Assembly (NCBI GenBank): GCA_964517315.1
Contig: CAZFCJ010000012.1
Coordinates: forward strand, 1-49,844
Length of the DNA stretch: 49,844 nucleotides
Origin: DASWJQ01 sp964517315
GTDB lineage: Bacteria > Chloroflexota > Anaerolineae > Anaerolineales > E44-bin32
Direction of reading: 5' to 3'
The notes beneath the pieces were generated by a model that did not search any database, was not told the DNA's origin, and saw nothing but the letters and a program-made list of their open reading frames with translations. Shown one piece after another: positions 23,304 to 31,764 of the stretch; position 1 is the first letter of the stretch, and every line of letters begins with the position of its first letter. The translations under genes and the position numbers were made by a program.

Positions 23304-24344
23304 TTCTTCGTGTTCGGTCGCCAGCTGTCCGCAGCCCGCGTTGATGTCGATGCCCCGCCGAACCCGGATCGTGGCCGGTATGCCGCTCGAAACGAGGGCC
23401 CCACGGAAGGCTTCGGCCTGCTCTTGCGGCGTCGCTTCGGCGGCGTACCCCTGGGTGGGATTGAGCGGGATCAGGTTCACATGGCACAGCAGGCCATCCA
23501 GGAGATCCGCCAGCCTCTCGGCATGTTCAAGTCTGTCGTTCTCGCCCCGCACGAGCGCCCACTCGAAAGTGATCCGCCGGTTGGTCTTTTTCACGTAATA
23601 ACGGCAGGCCTGCATCAGCCTGGGGAGCGGGAACCGGCGGTTCACGGGCATCAGCTCCGATCGGCGCTCATCATCCGTGGTGTGCAGCGAGATGGCCAGG
23701 TTGTATTGGTGACCCTCATCGGCGAAGCGCTCGATGGCCGGCACCAGCCCGACCGTTGAGATCGTGAAACGCCGCGCCCCGAAATTAAAGCCGTCCCCGT
23801 CGTTGAGGCGGTCAAGCGCCTCGAGGGTGGCTTCGTAATTGTGGAACGGTTCGCCCATGCCCATCATCACCACATTGGTCAGCCGGTCATCGCTCGCCTG
23901 AAGCCTGCGCGCGAAGTAAAGCACCTGCTCGATGATCTCACCGGCTGAAAGGTGGCGGCGGAAACCCATTTGTCCGGTCGCGCAGAAGACACACCCCAGG
24001 GCGCAGCCGGCTTGGCTTGAAATGCACGCCGTGCGGCGGCCGTCCTCGTAACGCATGAGAACCGATTCGATCGCCTGACCGTCCGGAAGGCGGAGCAGGA
24101 CCTTCTCGGTCCCGTCCTCGGATCGCAGGTGTACGACTTCCTCCAGGCCGGTGAAGGAGAAATGCCGTGCCAGGTCGGATCGCAGCTCCTTGGGCAGCGT
24201 CGTGATCCGATGGGGGTCGCTCTCCAGTTGCTGATACATCCAGTGCCAGAGTTGATCCGCCCGGTAGGAGGGCTCACCGTGGGCAGCAAACCATTCGGTC
24301 CATTCGTCCCTGCTCAAGTCGAAAATGTGTCGTGGCTCGTTCAT
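23289..24344 (-). CDS. rlmN: Dual-specificity RNA methyltransferase RlmN
   Basis: RlmN is a radical-SAM enzyme that methylates C2 of A2503 in 23S rRNA and A37 of some tRNAs. The 351-aa protein has C114, C118 and C121 (GCALGCVFC) for the 4Fe-4S cluster. It also has the two catalytic cysteines: C107 (TACISSQ) and C338 (INAGCGQL), the latter near the C-terminus as in the family. MGMGEPFHNY is the family GEP motif. It starts at the ATG overlapping the stop of the NagD-like gene (ATGA, 24341-24344), so the two are coupled. It converges with the histidine kinase. Confidence 0.96.
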   Translation of the reverse strand: MNEPRHIFDLSRDEWTEWFAAHGEPSYRADQLWHWMYQQLESDPHRITTLPKELRSDLARHFSFTGLEEVVHLRSEDGTEKVLLRLPDGQAIESVLMRYEDGRRTACISSQAGCALGCVFCATGQMGFRRHLSAGEIIEQVLYFARRLQASDDRLTNVVMMGMGEPFHNYEATLEALDRLNDGDGFNFGARRFTISTVGLVPAIERFADEGHQYNLAISLHTTDDERRSELMPVNRRFPLPRLMQACRYYVKKTNRRITFEWALVRGENDRLEHAERLADLLDGLLCHVNLIPLNPTQGYAAEATPQEQAEAFRGALVSSGIPATIRVRRGIDINAGCGQLATEHEEAAAG

Positions 24345-25144
24345 CGTGGATTTGAGTTGAGGCTGGCGACGAGTGCGGTGAGATCTTCGAAGCGGTAGTC
24401 GGCCTGAATGTCGGATTTGTCGGCAATCTCCCGGCTGGTGACGCCGGTCAGCATCAGCGCGGTTGGGGCGCCGAGGCGGATCCCGCCCAGGATGTCCGTC
24501 TGCAAGCGGTCGCCGACGATCAGGGTTTCCTCCGGATCTGTGCCCAACACCTCGGTCGCCCGGCGGTAAAGAAACGGCTCGGGTTTGCCGATGACCGTGG
24601 GCGACCGCTCCGAGGCGGCTTGCAGCGCGGCCAGGATCGCCCCTGCGCCGGGGACCTCGCCCCGTTCGGTCGGGAACGATGGGTCGGGATTGGTGCCAAT
24701 AAAGGGCGCCCCTCGCCGGAGGGCTAAGGTCGCTTCGGCCAGTTCCTGCCAGCACACCGTGCGGCTCATGGCCGCCACCACCACCTGAGCCTCGGACGCT
24801 CGATCGGTCAGCCCGAAGCCCGCATCGATGAGCGCTTGCCGAATGCCGTCGTCGCCGATGACGAGCACGGGCGAGGACGCGGCGTAATTCTGCGCCAGGT
24901 AGGCCGCGGTCGCGAGGGCGGAGGTTACGATTTCTCCCTCGGACACCTCGACGCCGGCCCGGAGCATGCGACCTCGGTACGTGCTCGGTGTGGTGGTAGC
25001 GTTGTTGGTGGCCAGCACGAAGCGGATATCGTTCTGACGCAGGTGCGCGAACAGCTCGGGGACTCCGGGGAGGATCTGATCTCCGCGCCACAGAACTCCG
25101 TCCATGTCGATGATCATGCCGCGCACCCAACTGAGATTGGTCAT
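24341..25144 (-). CDS. NagD-like HAD-IIA phosphatase
   Basis: This 267-aa protein has the HAD motif I IIDMDGVLWRG (nucleophile D13), motif II with ATNNATTT, and an HAD-IIA cap region in the middle. Motif III/IV is IGKPEPFLYRRA with VGDRLQTDILGG near the C-terminus. Relatives dephosphorylate nucleotides, p-nitrophenyl phosphate, phosphoglycolate or glycerol phosphate; the substrate here cannot be told. The frame extends upstream to 25270 without homology. The ATG at 25144 has GGAAG five bases upstream. A GATAGT hexamer nine bases before the ATG could be a -10. It is translationally coupled to rlmN. Confidence 0.88.
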   Translation of the reverse strand: MTNLSWVRGMIIDMDGVLWRGDQILPGVPELFAHLRQNDIRFVLATNNATTTPSTYRGRMLRAGVEVSEGEIVTSALATAAYLAQNYAASSPVLVIGDDGIRQALIDAGFGLTDRASEAQVVVAAMSRTVCWQELAEATLALRRGAPFIGTNPDPSFPTERGEVPGAGAILAALQAASERSPTVIGKPEPFLYRRATEVLGTDPEETLIVGDRLQTDILGGIRLGAPTALMLTGVTSREIADKSDIQADYRFEDLTALVASLNSNPR

Positions 25145-25676
25145 GAGGCTTCCACTATCTATGGGTGGTCCGTGGGGTGAATGATAACGGACTGGGTGTC
25201 GGCGCGGTGAACGGGATCCGTGCTTGGAAATGCCCCCTGCAGGGTATGGCTCGATGGAGATCTTTTCCACTCATGGAGGGGCACTCCGTGTGGGAGACCC
25301 ATGCGGCCTCAGCATGACGTTAAGGCGTGGGGGGGCGTCGTGCCAAGGCGGGTGGATCAGGCACCTCGGTTCCCATTAACGCCATTCTGAGGAGCCCGGC
25401 GCATCCGGCGACGAAGGATGTCCAAGCGCGGGCCGGACCGGTGAGGCGGCAGCAGGAATATCAAGGCGGCCATGTGTGATGGCGTTGTGATGCCGGCGGA
25501 TCACCTCGGTTCGCGGTCCCGGTCTGGAAATCCTCCAGCCTCACGAACGGAGCTTTCGGTCGTGGATCCGATGCGGCCTCAGGATCTTGGGAAGTCCATT
25601 ATTGCGGAACGGCGATCCGGCCTCGGGATGCCGTTAAGTAGAAAAAGCCCTTCCGAGCCGGGCGTGGCCGAGGGGG
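25145..25676. repeat. 532-bp gene-free stretch with a degenerate 24-base repeat
   Basis: No convincing gene is seen between the NagD-like gene start and the DUF1028 stop. Three copies of a motif of the form ATGCGGCCTCAGCATGACG occur at 25301-25324, 25571-25594 and 25615-25638. Copies 1 and 3 agree at 20 of 24 positions; copy 2 agrees only over the first 15. A related CACCTCGGTTC stretch also occurs twice. The copies are not regularly spaced and have no terminal repeats. The region may hold decayed sequence or regulatory sites. Confidence 0.35.
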
Positions 25677-26558
25677 TTACTGAGAACCCTTCCCAAATCG
25701 GCTTAAGAGGAATTCGTACACGGGGCGATCGATGCGGCCAGCTTTCACGTCCGTGCGCTCTTCGAAATTTTCATTGCCCACGAAGGCGCGCAGCGCCTCC
25801 CGAGTCGCCTCATCGTATCGGCCGTTGGCGGGCCCATCGTAGTAGCCGAGGCCGTCCATCAGCTCTTGAAGCGAGCCAGCGATCTCGCCCTCGATTTCAA
25901 GCTTGTCCTCTTCTGGACTTTCGCCGAAGTACAGGCGGTGCATCTCCACCAGCTCCCCCAAGCGGGGTACGGGATCGGGGTGATCGTCAACCCGGTAGTC
26001 CATCCACCGGTCGTTAAGCCCGCCGTAGCCGCCCTCCGGCTTGACAATAAAGATCGCCGCGCTCTGTTTTCCGCGGCGATCGCCTCCTGCTCGATCCCCG
26101 GCCAGCAACGCCGCGAGCAGCCGGCGCGGCAGATCGCCGTCGGTCGCCTCGTACGCCTCGGCCATCGAATCGATTACCTCAGGGCCAACCAGTATGTTGC
26201 CCTGCACGGCGTAATGATCGCCGGTCCGGCCGCCGGCCCAGTTGAGACAATCCTCGCCGGTGAATGTGGAGGGTCGCCCTTGACCGTCCACAAGCCCGAC
26301 CTGGCGCAGCTTGGCCTCGTCGTCGTTGGCCAGGAGCTGCTCTAATGTCTGCTCGGCGTCGACCCCCTGCCGCATCAGGTCGAGCCCGCGCGGCCCAAAG
26401 GCCGGGTTGGCGTAGGATTGAGTGGCGACCGCGCCGGCCCCCGCCTCGGCCCAAGGGACGACGGCCCCCGCGGCCGGGAATTTCGAGGCCACGGCGATGC
26501 CCCAAGCTTGCTCCTGTCCGTCGAAAGCCACGATGGAGAAGGTCGAGGGGGCTGGCAT
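25677..26558 (-). CDS. DUF1028 family protein with C-terminal peptidoglycan-binding-like domain
   Basis: This 293-aa protein begins with the DUF1028 signature (TFSIVAFDGQEQAWGIAVASK, then GAVVPWAEAGAGAVATQ). This family has an Ntn-hydrolase-like fold and no proven general function. After about residue 225 there is a short domain with GYYDGPANGRYDEATREALR, resembling a peptidoglycan-binding repeat. No signal peptide is visible, so the protein is probably cytoplasmic and the domain name may mislead. The frame opens at 26660, but the ATG at 26558 (AGGA six bases upstream) gives the family N-terminus and leaves 19 bases to the clpX stop. It is the last gene of the tig-clpP-clpX run. Confidence 0.85.
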   Translation of the reverse strand: MPAPSTFSIVAFDGQEQAWGIAVASKFPAAGAVVPWAEAGAGAVATQSYANPAFGPRGLDLMRQGVDAEQTLEQLLANDDEAKLRQVGLVDGQGRPSTFTGEDCLNWAGGRTGDHYAVQGNILVGPEVIDSMAEAYEATDGDLPRRLLAALLAGDRAGGDRRGKQSAAIFIVKPEGGYGGLNDRWMDYRVDDHPDPVPRLGELVEMHRLYFGESPEEDKLEIEGEIAGSLQELMDGLGYYDGPANGRYDEATREALRAFVGNENFEERTDVKAGRIDRPVYEFLLSRFGKGSQ

Positions 26559-26577
26559 GGGGGTCCTGCTCAGAGCG

Positions 26578-27882
26578 CTAAGCGGCGTCGGGGAGTGGGC
26601 GGTCGCTTTCGGGGGTGATTTCCTCCCCGTCTCGATCCAGCATTCTGGGGGGTTGGTCACTCCGGACAGCCTCCGCGGTGACGATCACCTCGCCAATTTC
26701 GGGATGAGAGGGGATCTCGTACATGATGTCGAGAAGCGCGCCTTCGACGATGGCCCGCAGTCCGCGCGCGCCGGTCTGGCGCTTCATGGCCAGCTCGGCC
26801 GCCGCCTCCAGCGCTTCGTCCTCGAAGACCAACTCCACGTCGTCCATTTCGAACAGGCGGGTAAACTGCTTCACCAGAGCGTTGCGGGGCTGGGTGAGGA
26901 TGGCCTGTAGGGCCTCGATGTCGAGAGATTCGACGGCGGCGTAGACGGGGAGCCGACCGACGAGCTCCGGGATCATCCCGTAGCGCATCAAGTCATCCGG
27001 GATCATCATATGCAGCAGATCGCTGTCGTTCAGGTCTCCCTCCGAGTCTTTGTGCGCGCCGGGGAAGCCGAGCCGGCCGCGGCGACCGATCCGGTCGCCG
27101 ACGATTTCGGCCAGGCCGTCGAAGGTCCCGCCGCAAATGAAGAGGATGTCCCGGGTGTCGATCTGGATGAACTCCTGCTGCGGATGCTTGCGGCCACCCT
27201 GCGGCGGTACGTTGACTTCCGCACCCTCAATGATCTTAAGCAGGGCCTGTTGCACGCCTTCGCCCGAAACATCCCGGGTGATGCTCGGGTTGTCACCGGA
27301 CTTACGGCCCGTTTTGTCGAGCTCGTCGATGTAAACGATTCCGCGTTCGGCGCGTTGTACGTTGAAATCCGCAGCTTGGATCAAGCGCAGCAGGATATTC
27401 TCCACGTCCTCTCCGACATAGCCGGCCTCGGTCAAGGCGGTGGCGTCGGCGATGCAGAACGGGACATCGAGCGTCTTCGCCAGAGTCTGAGCCAGCAGGG
27501 TTTTGCCGCAGCCGGTCGGGCCGATCAGCAGGATGTTGCTCTTCTCGAGCTCGACTTTGCGGTTGCCCTTGTTGGCGATCCGCTTGTAATGGTTGTAAAC
27601 AGCGACGGACAGGACCCTCTTGGCGTGATCCTGTCCGACGACGTAGTCATCTAAACGCTGGTAGATTTGCTCGGGGGAGAGGCTGGGACGACCGCTCGAA
27701 GTTAGGGCTGCTCGACCTGCACCTTCATCTTCCCCCACGAGGATATCTTGACAGAGGTCCACGCATTCATTGCAGATGTGGACCTCATCGGGCCCGGAAA
27801 TGAGGCGTTGGACCTCGCCTTCGTTTCGATTACAGAAGGAGCAACGCCGCTCCTCGGCGCCTGCCGGCTCATCCGGCGTCAT
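26578..27882 (-). CDS. clpX: ATP-dependent Clp protease ATPase subunit ClpX
   Basis: ClpX unfolds substrates and feeds them to ClpP. The 434-aa protein has the N-terminal zinc-binding domain with C14, C17, C37 and C40, then the AAA+ module. Walker A is GPTGCGKT at 121-128, and the module has ERGIVYIDELDK (Walker B) and a GRLP segment (about 319-322) that includes the sensor/hinge region. The usual IGF loop that contacts ClpP is in the sequence GRRGRLGFPG (LGF here). The ATG lies three bases after the clpP stop. It belongs to the operon tig-clpP-clpX-DUF1028. Confidence 0.96.
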   Translation of the reverse strand: MTPDEPAGAEERRCSFCNRNEGEVQRLISGPDEVHICNECVDLCQDILVGEDEGAGRAALTSSGRPSLSPEQIYQRLDDYVVGQDHAKRVLSVAVYNHYKRIANKGNRKVELEKSNILLIGPTGCGKTLLAQTLAKTLDVPFCIADATALTEAGYVGEDVENILLRLIQAADFNVQRAERGIVYIDELDKTGRKSGDNPSITRDVSGEGVQQALLKIIEGAEVNVPPQGGRKHPQQEFIQIDTRDILFICGGTFDGLAEIVGDRIGRRGRLGFPGAHKDSEGDLNDSDLLHMMIPDDLMRYGMIPELVGRLPVYAAVESLDIEALQAILTQPRNALVKQFTRLFEMDDVELVFEDEALEAAAELAMKRQTGARGLRAIVEGALLDIMYEIPSHPEIGEVIVTAEAVRSDQPPRMLDRDGEEITPESDRPLPDAA

Positions 27883-27885
27883 GTA

Positions 27886-28554
27886 CTAGCCGCTCGCTTT
27901 CGCCTTTTCCTTCTCGTCCCGGGACTGCTCTTCTTGCTGTTTGACCTTCGGTTCAAGGACGTGGTCGACCAAGCCGTAATTCATGGCCTCTTCGCCGTCC
28001 ATGTAGAAGTCACGCTCGGTATCGCGCTCGATCACTTCGAGCGTCTGCCCCGTATGTTCCATCAGTATAGCATTGATTTTTTCGCGCAGACGGAGGATCT
28101 CCTTGGCCTGGATCTCAATGTCGGTCGCCTGACCTTGGGCCCCGCCCAGCGGCTGGTGGATGTGCACCGTGGCGTTGGGGAGCGCATAGCGCAGTCCCTT
28201 CGTCCCGGCCGTGAGCAGGACGGTGCCGAAGGAGGCTGTCATTCCTACCGCAACGGTCGAGACGGGTGCGCTGACCTGCCGGATGGTGTCGTAAATGGCC
28301 AGTCCTGCATAGATCTGGCCGCCGGGGCAGTTGATGTACATGTTGATCTGTTCTTCTGGGTTCTCCTGATCGAGATACAAGAGCTGGGCGATGATCAAGT
28401 TGGACACTTGATCGTTGATGGGCGTACCCAAAAACACGATGCGGTTCTTGAGCAGCAGCGAGTAGATATCATAGGCTCGTTCGCCGCGGCCCGTGGATTC
28501 GATCACCATCGGAATCAAGTTTGTGGGATCCATACCGTTATTCATGACAGACAC
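27886..28554 (-). CDS. clpP: ATP-dependent Clp protease proteolytic subunit ClpP
   Basis: ClpP is a serine protease that forms the tetradecameric chamber used by ClpX. In this 222-aa protein the triad is S108 (GMTASFG), H133 (HIHQPLGG) and D182 (TERDFYM). The NCPGGQIYAGLAIYD segment (about 75-89) is also typical. The nucleophile context TASFGTVLL differs from the common AASMGAFLL, although the Ser is kept. I choose GTG at 28554 because GAGGAG stands five bases before it, inside the end of tig; an ATG nine bases further in has poor spacing. The C-terminal tail of about 25 residues is Lys/Glu-rich. Confidence 0.95.
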   Translation of the reverse strand: MSVMNNGMDPTNLIPMVIESTGRGERAYDIYSLLLKNRIVFLGTPINDQVSNLIIAQLLYLDQENPEEQINMYINCPGGQIYAGLAIYDTIRQVSAPVSTVAVGMTASFGTVLLTAGTKGLRYALPNATVHIHQPLGGAQGQATDIEIQAKEILRLREKINAILMEHTGQTLEVIERDTERDFYMDGEEAMNYGLVDHVLEPKVKQQEEQSRDEKEKAKASG

Positions 28555-28556
28555 AT

Positions 28557-29957
28557 CTACTCCTCGGATTCGCTCGGACTTGAGCCCGCGGAGGCCGGAG
28601 TCAGGATCTCTGCTCCCTCGTCCGCTTCCTCGGGCTCGCTGCCTTTCGATGGGTGTTCTGGTTTGTCCGCCTCCCCCTTGGCGATTTGGACCAGGCGCTC
28701 GAGCGCTCGGTCCGTCAGTAAGTCTACCTCGATACTTCGCCGCGCCGAGGGGCTGTTCAGACTTTGGCGGACCTGCTCTCCATCCTGCCCGAAAGCACCG
28801 ACCAGCTGGTCGAGAGCTTCGTCGATTTCGGCCTCTGAGATCTCGATCCCTTCCTCCTCGACGACCTTTCCCAGGACCAATCCTTGCAGCAGCCGCTCTT
28901 TGGCCTGCGGCTCAAGCTCCTCCTGCAGTTCCTCCATCGTCTTGCCTTCGATATCGAGGTAATCATCCAGGCTCAAATTGCGGCGCTCAAGGCGGTGCTC
29001 CAGATCGTGGACCATGTCATTGATCTCGCGCTCGAGGAGCACCGGCGGATACTCAATTTCCGCCGCCTCGATCACCCGCTCGATGACTTTATCGGCGTAC
29101 TCCGAATCGGTTGTGTGTTGCAGTTCCTCTTTTAGATTCGTTCGCACCTGCATGCGCAGGGCGAGCAAGTCATCGAATTCGCCCAGGTTGCGGGCCAGAT
29201 CGTCGGTCCACTCGGGAACGAGACGGGATTTCACCTCCAATACGGTGAAGTGGAAGTCCGCCGTCTTTCCCCGCAGGGCTTCATTGCGGTAGTCGTCCGG
29301 AAAGGTATATTCGACATCGGTTTCCTGGCCGGCCTCCAGACCGACCAGACGGTCGGCGATGCGAGGGATCGGCCAGTCCGTATCTTCTTCGAGGATCAAC
29401 GAGGCGTTCTTCTCATCGAGCAGTTCGCCGTTCGTCTCGTCCTGAAGCTCGCCGATCACGTCGACGACGACCAGGTCCTCCATCTCGGCGCTGCGATCGA
29501 CGGGTTCGATGACGGCCTGGCCCTGGCGGAGCTCTTCGAGCACCTCCTCGACGGCCTCGTCCTCCACCTCGGGTTGCTCGTATTCCACTCGCAGCTCTCG
29601 AAAATCACCCAGGTCGATCTCCGGTTTGAGCGGCACACGGTAGCGCAAGACCAATGGCTCCCGGCTGACGATCTCGTCCAATGAGCCGGGCGCGTAAGGC
29701 TCCAAATCCGCCTCTTCGAGCGCCTCTCGATAGAGATCCTGCCCCAATTCGTCCAGCGCTTCGTCGAGCAGGTATCCTTCGCCGACCCTGCTGGCCACGA
29801 TGTTGTAGGGCGCCTTTCCCGGACGGAAGCCGGGGATCTCGATCTCTTTGCTGATCCGGCGGGCCGCGGCCCGCAGCGCCGCTTGAAGGCGGTCCTGCGG
29901 GACCTCAACCCGCATCTCGACCTGGCGGTCTTCCAGGGTCTGGGTTTCCACGTTCAA
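28557..29957 (-). CDS. tig: Trigger factor
   Basis: Trigger factor is the ribosome-bound chaperone at the exit tunnel. The 466-aa protein has the ribosome-binding N domain with the signature EIPGFRPGKAPYNIVASR (about 37-54), the FKBP-type PPIase domain (about 150-245) and the C-terminal chaperone arms. A Ser/Glu/Pro-rich acidic tail follows after about 435. The start is a TTG at 29957, seven bases after AAGGAG; a GTG at codon 3 is less well spaced. It is the first gene of tig-clpP-clpX and stands 89 bases after tRNA-Leu with its own promoter. Confidence 0.95.
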   Translation of the reverse strand: MNVETQTLEDRQVEMRVEVPQDRLQAALRAAARRISKEIEIPGFRPGKAPYNIVASRVGEGYLLDEALDELGQDLYREALEEADLEPYAPGSLDEIVSREPLVLRYRVPLKPEIDLGDFRELRVEYEQPEVEDEAVEEVLEELRQGQAVIEPVDRSAEMEDLVVVDVIGELQDETNGELLDEKNASLILEEDTDWPIPRIADRLVGLEAGQETDVEYTFPDDYRNEALRGKTADFHFTVLEVKSRLVPEWTDDLARNLGEFDDLLALRMQVRTNLKEELQHTTDSEYADKVIERVIEAAEIEYPPVLLEREINDMVHDLEHRLERRNLSLDDYLDIEGKTMEELQEELEPQAKERLLQGLVLGKVVEEEGIEISEAEIDEALDQLVGAFGQDGEQVRQSLNSPSARRSIEVDLLTDRALERLVQIAKGEADKPEHPSKGSEPEEADEGAEILTPASAGSSPSESEE

Positions 29958-29981
29958 GAAGGGGCTCCTTCGTTAGCTGCG

Positions 29982-30010
29982 AGAATAACGGTGGGTCGCC
30001 ACGGGGTGAA
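29982..30010 (-). promoter_or_regulatory. Putative promoter of tig-clpP-clpX
   Basis: On the minus strand TTCACC (plus 30005-30010), a 17-base spacer and TATTCT (29982-29987) stand 24 bases before the TTG start of tig. The AAGGAG ribosome-binding site lies between. Confidence 0.5.
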
Positions 30011-30045
30011 CCGCGTGCGGGCGATTTGCTTGACGCCCCCTCGAA

Positions 30046-30127
30046 TGGGGAAGGCGGGAGTCGAACCCGCACGCCCGAGGGCACGTGATCCTAAGTCACG
30101 CCTGTCTGCCAGTTCCAGCACTTCCCC
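30046..30127 (-). tRNA. tRNA-Leu (anticodon UAG)
   Basis: The minus strand folds as a class II tRNA of about 82 nt. Acceptor arms are GGGGAAG and CTTCCCC with discriminator A, the anticodon stem is CGTGA/TCACG with loop CTTAGGA (anticodon TAG, reading CUN codons), and the T arm is GCGGG-TTCGACT-CCCGC. A long variable arm fits leucine. The 3' CCA is not encoded. It has a strong promoter and precedes tig on the same strand. Confidence 0.95.
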
Positions 30128-30137
30128 GTCCGGACGG

Positions 30138-30166
30138 ATTATATCCACCGCCGAGGGGACTGTAAA
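30138..30166 (-). promoter_or_regulatory. tRNA-Leu promoter
   Basis: On the minus strand TTTACA (plus 30161-30166) and a perfect TATAAT (30138-30143) are 17 bases apart. The -10 ends ten bases before the first tRNA base, so the primary transcript would have a 5' extension of only a few bases. Confidence 0.75.
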
Positions 30167-30228
30167 GGCGGGCCCTCATCAAGGGGGATCCACCGGCGTG
30201 AAGGGCAATTGCGGGGAACGGGGCGAGG

Positions 30229-31416
30229 TCAGAGGACGTGATAGAGATGGCGCACCCTGGCCAGCTGCTCCAGCTCGTGGTCGGCGGCGGAATCCAGCCA
30301 TGTGGCCAGCGTGATGGAGCCGAGCAGCGCGTGACGGCCCGGTCTCGACCAATCCTCCTCGCTCAGTCCTGACAGCCGTGCGATGGTCCGCTGGCGGGCG
30401 TCGACGAACGCCTCGAGCGCCGCCCGCAAATCCTGCTGGAGGTAGGCTCGATCCTCCGGCCATGCCTGGCTGTCGGCGGCCGGCAGGAAAGGCGCTTCCT
30501 CGTCCAAAAGGCGCTGCAAACCGGGCTGGCAGACCTCCAGCTCCCTGTCCCGCAGATAACAGACGACCTCATGCGGGGCCCACTCGCGGGCGCTGGGTCG
30601 CTCACCCCAGGAAGCATCCATTTTCCCGTCCGCGTAGTGAAGCAGGGCCGCCAGATGCCCCCGCAGCCGCGCCAGGACGGCCCTGGGAGACGGAGGGCCA
30701 GGCGTGCTCCCGGAGTCGTCGGCCTGTCCGAGGCGGAGCGCCCAGGATCTGGCCCCCGCCAGGTCGCCGCCCGCCGTGTCCGGCCCGGGGTCGGTGGATC
30801 GATGATATACGGACAAACCCAGCAACCGGGCCGGGTTCAGGTCGTTTTCCAGGCTGTCGCCGATCATCGCCGACTGCTCCGGTGGGACCCCCAGCAAACC
30901 CAAGATCTCCGCGTAATACTCGGGCTGCGGCTTGGCGAAGTGAAACTTCTCGTAGGAAGTGACCAGGCTGAAATCCTGCCGAGATCCGTCGAGGCCCGCC
31001 CATTCGAGGCGCTGAATCATGGCGTGTTCGGGGAAGAGGGGATTGGTGGCGATCGCGATGTCCATTCCGGCGTCGGCGGCGGCGTCGACCAGGTCGCGAG
31101 CGCCCGGAACCGGTGCCGTCAGCGAGCGAAGTTCGGGGTAGATTTCCTTGTAGAAGCGGTCAACGGTGGGGCGAAGGTCGGCCTCGGTCACGCCGAGGGC
31201 GGGGTAGAAATGCGCATCGAATGTCTGTTTGAGGGTCCGGATAGGATCCAGGTTGGTGATCATCGCCCGAGTCGCTTCGGTCAGTTTGGCGATGATCTCA
31301 TCGGACGATCCATACCCGTTGAGTTCGGCCGCCAGGCGGCTCAAGTAGAGGGGGAGAAACTCTTCCAGATGGGTCTGAAGCAGGGTGTCGTCCAGATCAA
31401 GCAGCAGGGCCTTCAC
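30229..31416 (-). CDS. HAD-family hydrolase fused to a DinB-like domain
   Basis: This 395-aa protein has two parts. Residues 1 to about 225 are a HAD phosphatase with LLLDLDDTLL (Asp nucleophile near 7 and acid/base two residues on), IATNPLFPE (motif II), a motif III Lys in FAKPQPEYY and MIGDSLENDLN (motif IV). From about 250 to the end is a helical DinB/YfiT-like domain, with HYADGKMDASWGERP, EWAPHEVVCYLRDRE and DHELEQLARVRHLY. The last of these carries some of the metal-ligand histidines of the fold. The fusion is unusual. The frame opens at 31461, but the GTG at 31416 overlaps the upstream stop (GTGA) and starts just before motif I. The substrate is unknown. Confidence 0.78.
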   Translation of the reverse strand: MKALLLDLDDTLLQTHLEEFLPLYLSRLAAELNGYGSSDEIIAKLTEATRAMITNLDPIRTLKQTFDAHFYPALGVTEADLRPTVDRFYKEIYPELRSLTAPVPGARDLVDAAADAGMDIAIATNPLFPEHAMIQRLEWAGLDGSRQDFSLVTSYEKFHFAKPQPEYYAEILGLLGVPPEQSAMIGDSLENDLNPARLLGLSVYHRSTDPGPDTAGGDLAGARSWALRLGQADDSGSTPGPPSPRAVLARLRGHLAALLHYADGKMDASWGERPSAREWAPHEVVCYLRDRELEVCQPGLQRLLDEEAPFLPAADSQAWPEDRAYLQQDLRAALEAFVDARQRTIARLSGLSEEDWSRPGRHALLGSITLATWLDSAADHELEQLARVRHLYHVL

Positions 31417-31754
31417 TGAAGCTCGGACGGAAGCTCGATCGGGGGCAGGTCGCGGTGGCACTGACCACAGCCGATCTCGGGTTCATCGACCTCTTCCAAG
31501 GTCCGGGTGCACATGGCGCTGACCTCGACTCGTTTGCCGAAGCCGAGCAAACCCGATTTGGCTCGCGCTTCGAGCACCATGTGGGGACAGGCGTTGGCGC
31601 GGACGATGCGCGGCACGGGACAGTTGCTGCAGTGCTGCGGTTCCCACGTGCCGCCGCCCGGGGTCTTGTCGATCAGGCGGCACTCCTGGATCTCGCGGCC
31701 GCGGTGAAAGTCCTCAAAGTAATATGGGCATTCCGTGCCGGCGGGAGTTCGCAT
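31413..31754 (-). CDS. Cysteine-rich protein of unknown function, next to efp
   Basis: This 113-aa protein has at least eight Cys, arranged as TECPYY, IQECRL, QHCSNCPVPR, NACPHM, AMCTRT and GCGQCHRD. The pairs C-x2-C (HCSNC and CGQC) and two further Cys-His neighbours suggest zinc or iron-sulfur binding. There is no signal peptide, no membrane segment and no family I can name. The ATG lies ten bases after the efp stop, and the gene overlaps the HAD-DinB gene by four bases, so it belongs to the efp operon. A role linked to translation or protein quality is possible but rests only on position. Confidence 0.7.
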   Translation of the reverse strand: MRTPAGTECPYYFEDFHRGREIQECRLIDKTPGGGTWEPQHCSNCPVPRIVRANACPHMVLEARAKSGLLGFGKRVEVSAMCTRTLEEVDEPEIGCGQCHRDLPPIELPSELQ

Positions 31755-31764
31755 AGGCGCGGCC

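Noticed and set aside
25301..25638. CRISPR array or IS remnant
   Set aside because: Repeats are imperfect and irregularly spaced, without terminal inverted repeats, target duplications or a transposase fragment.
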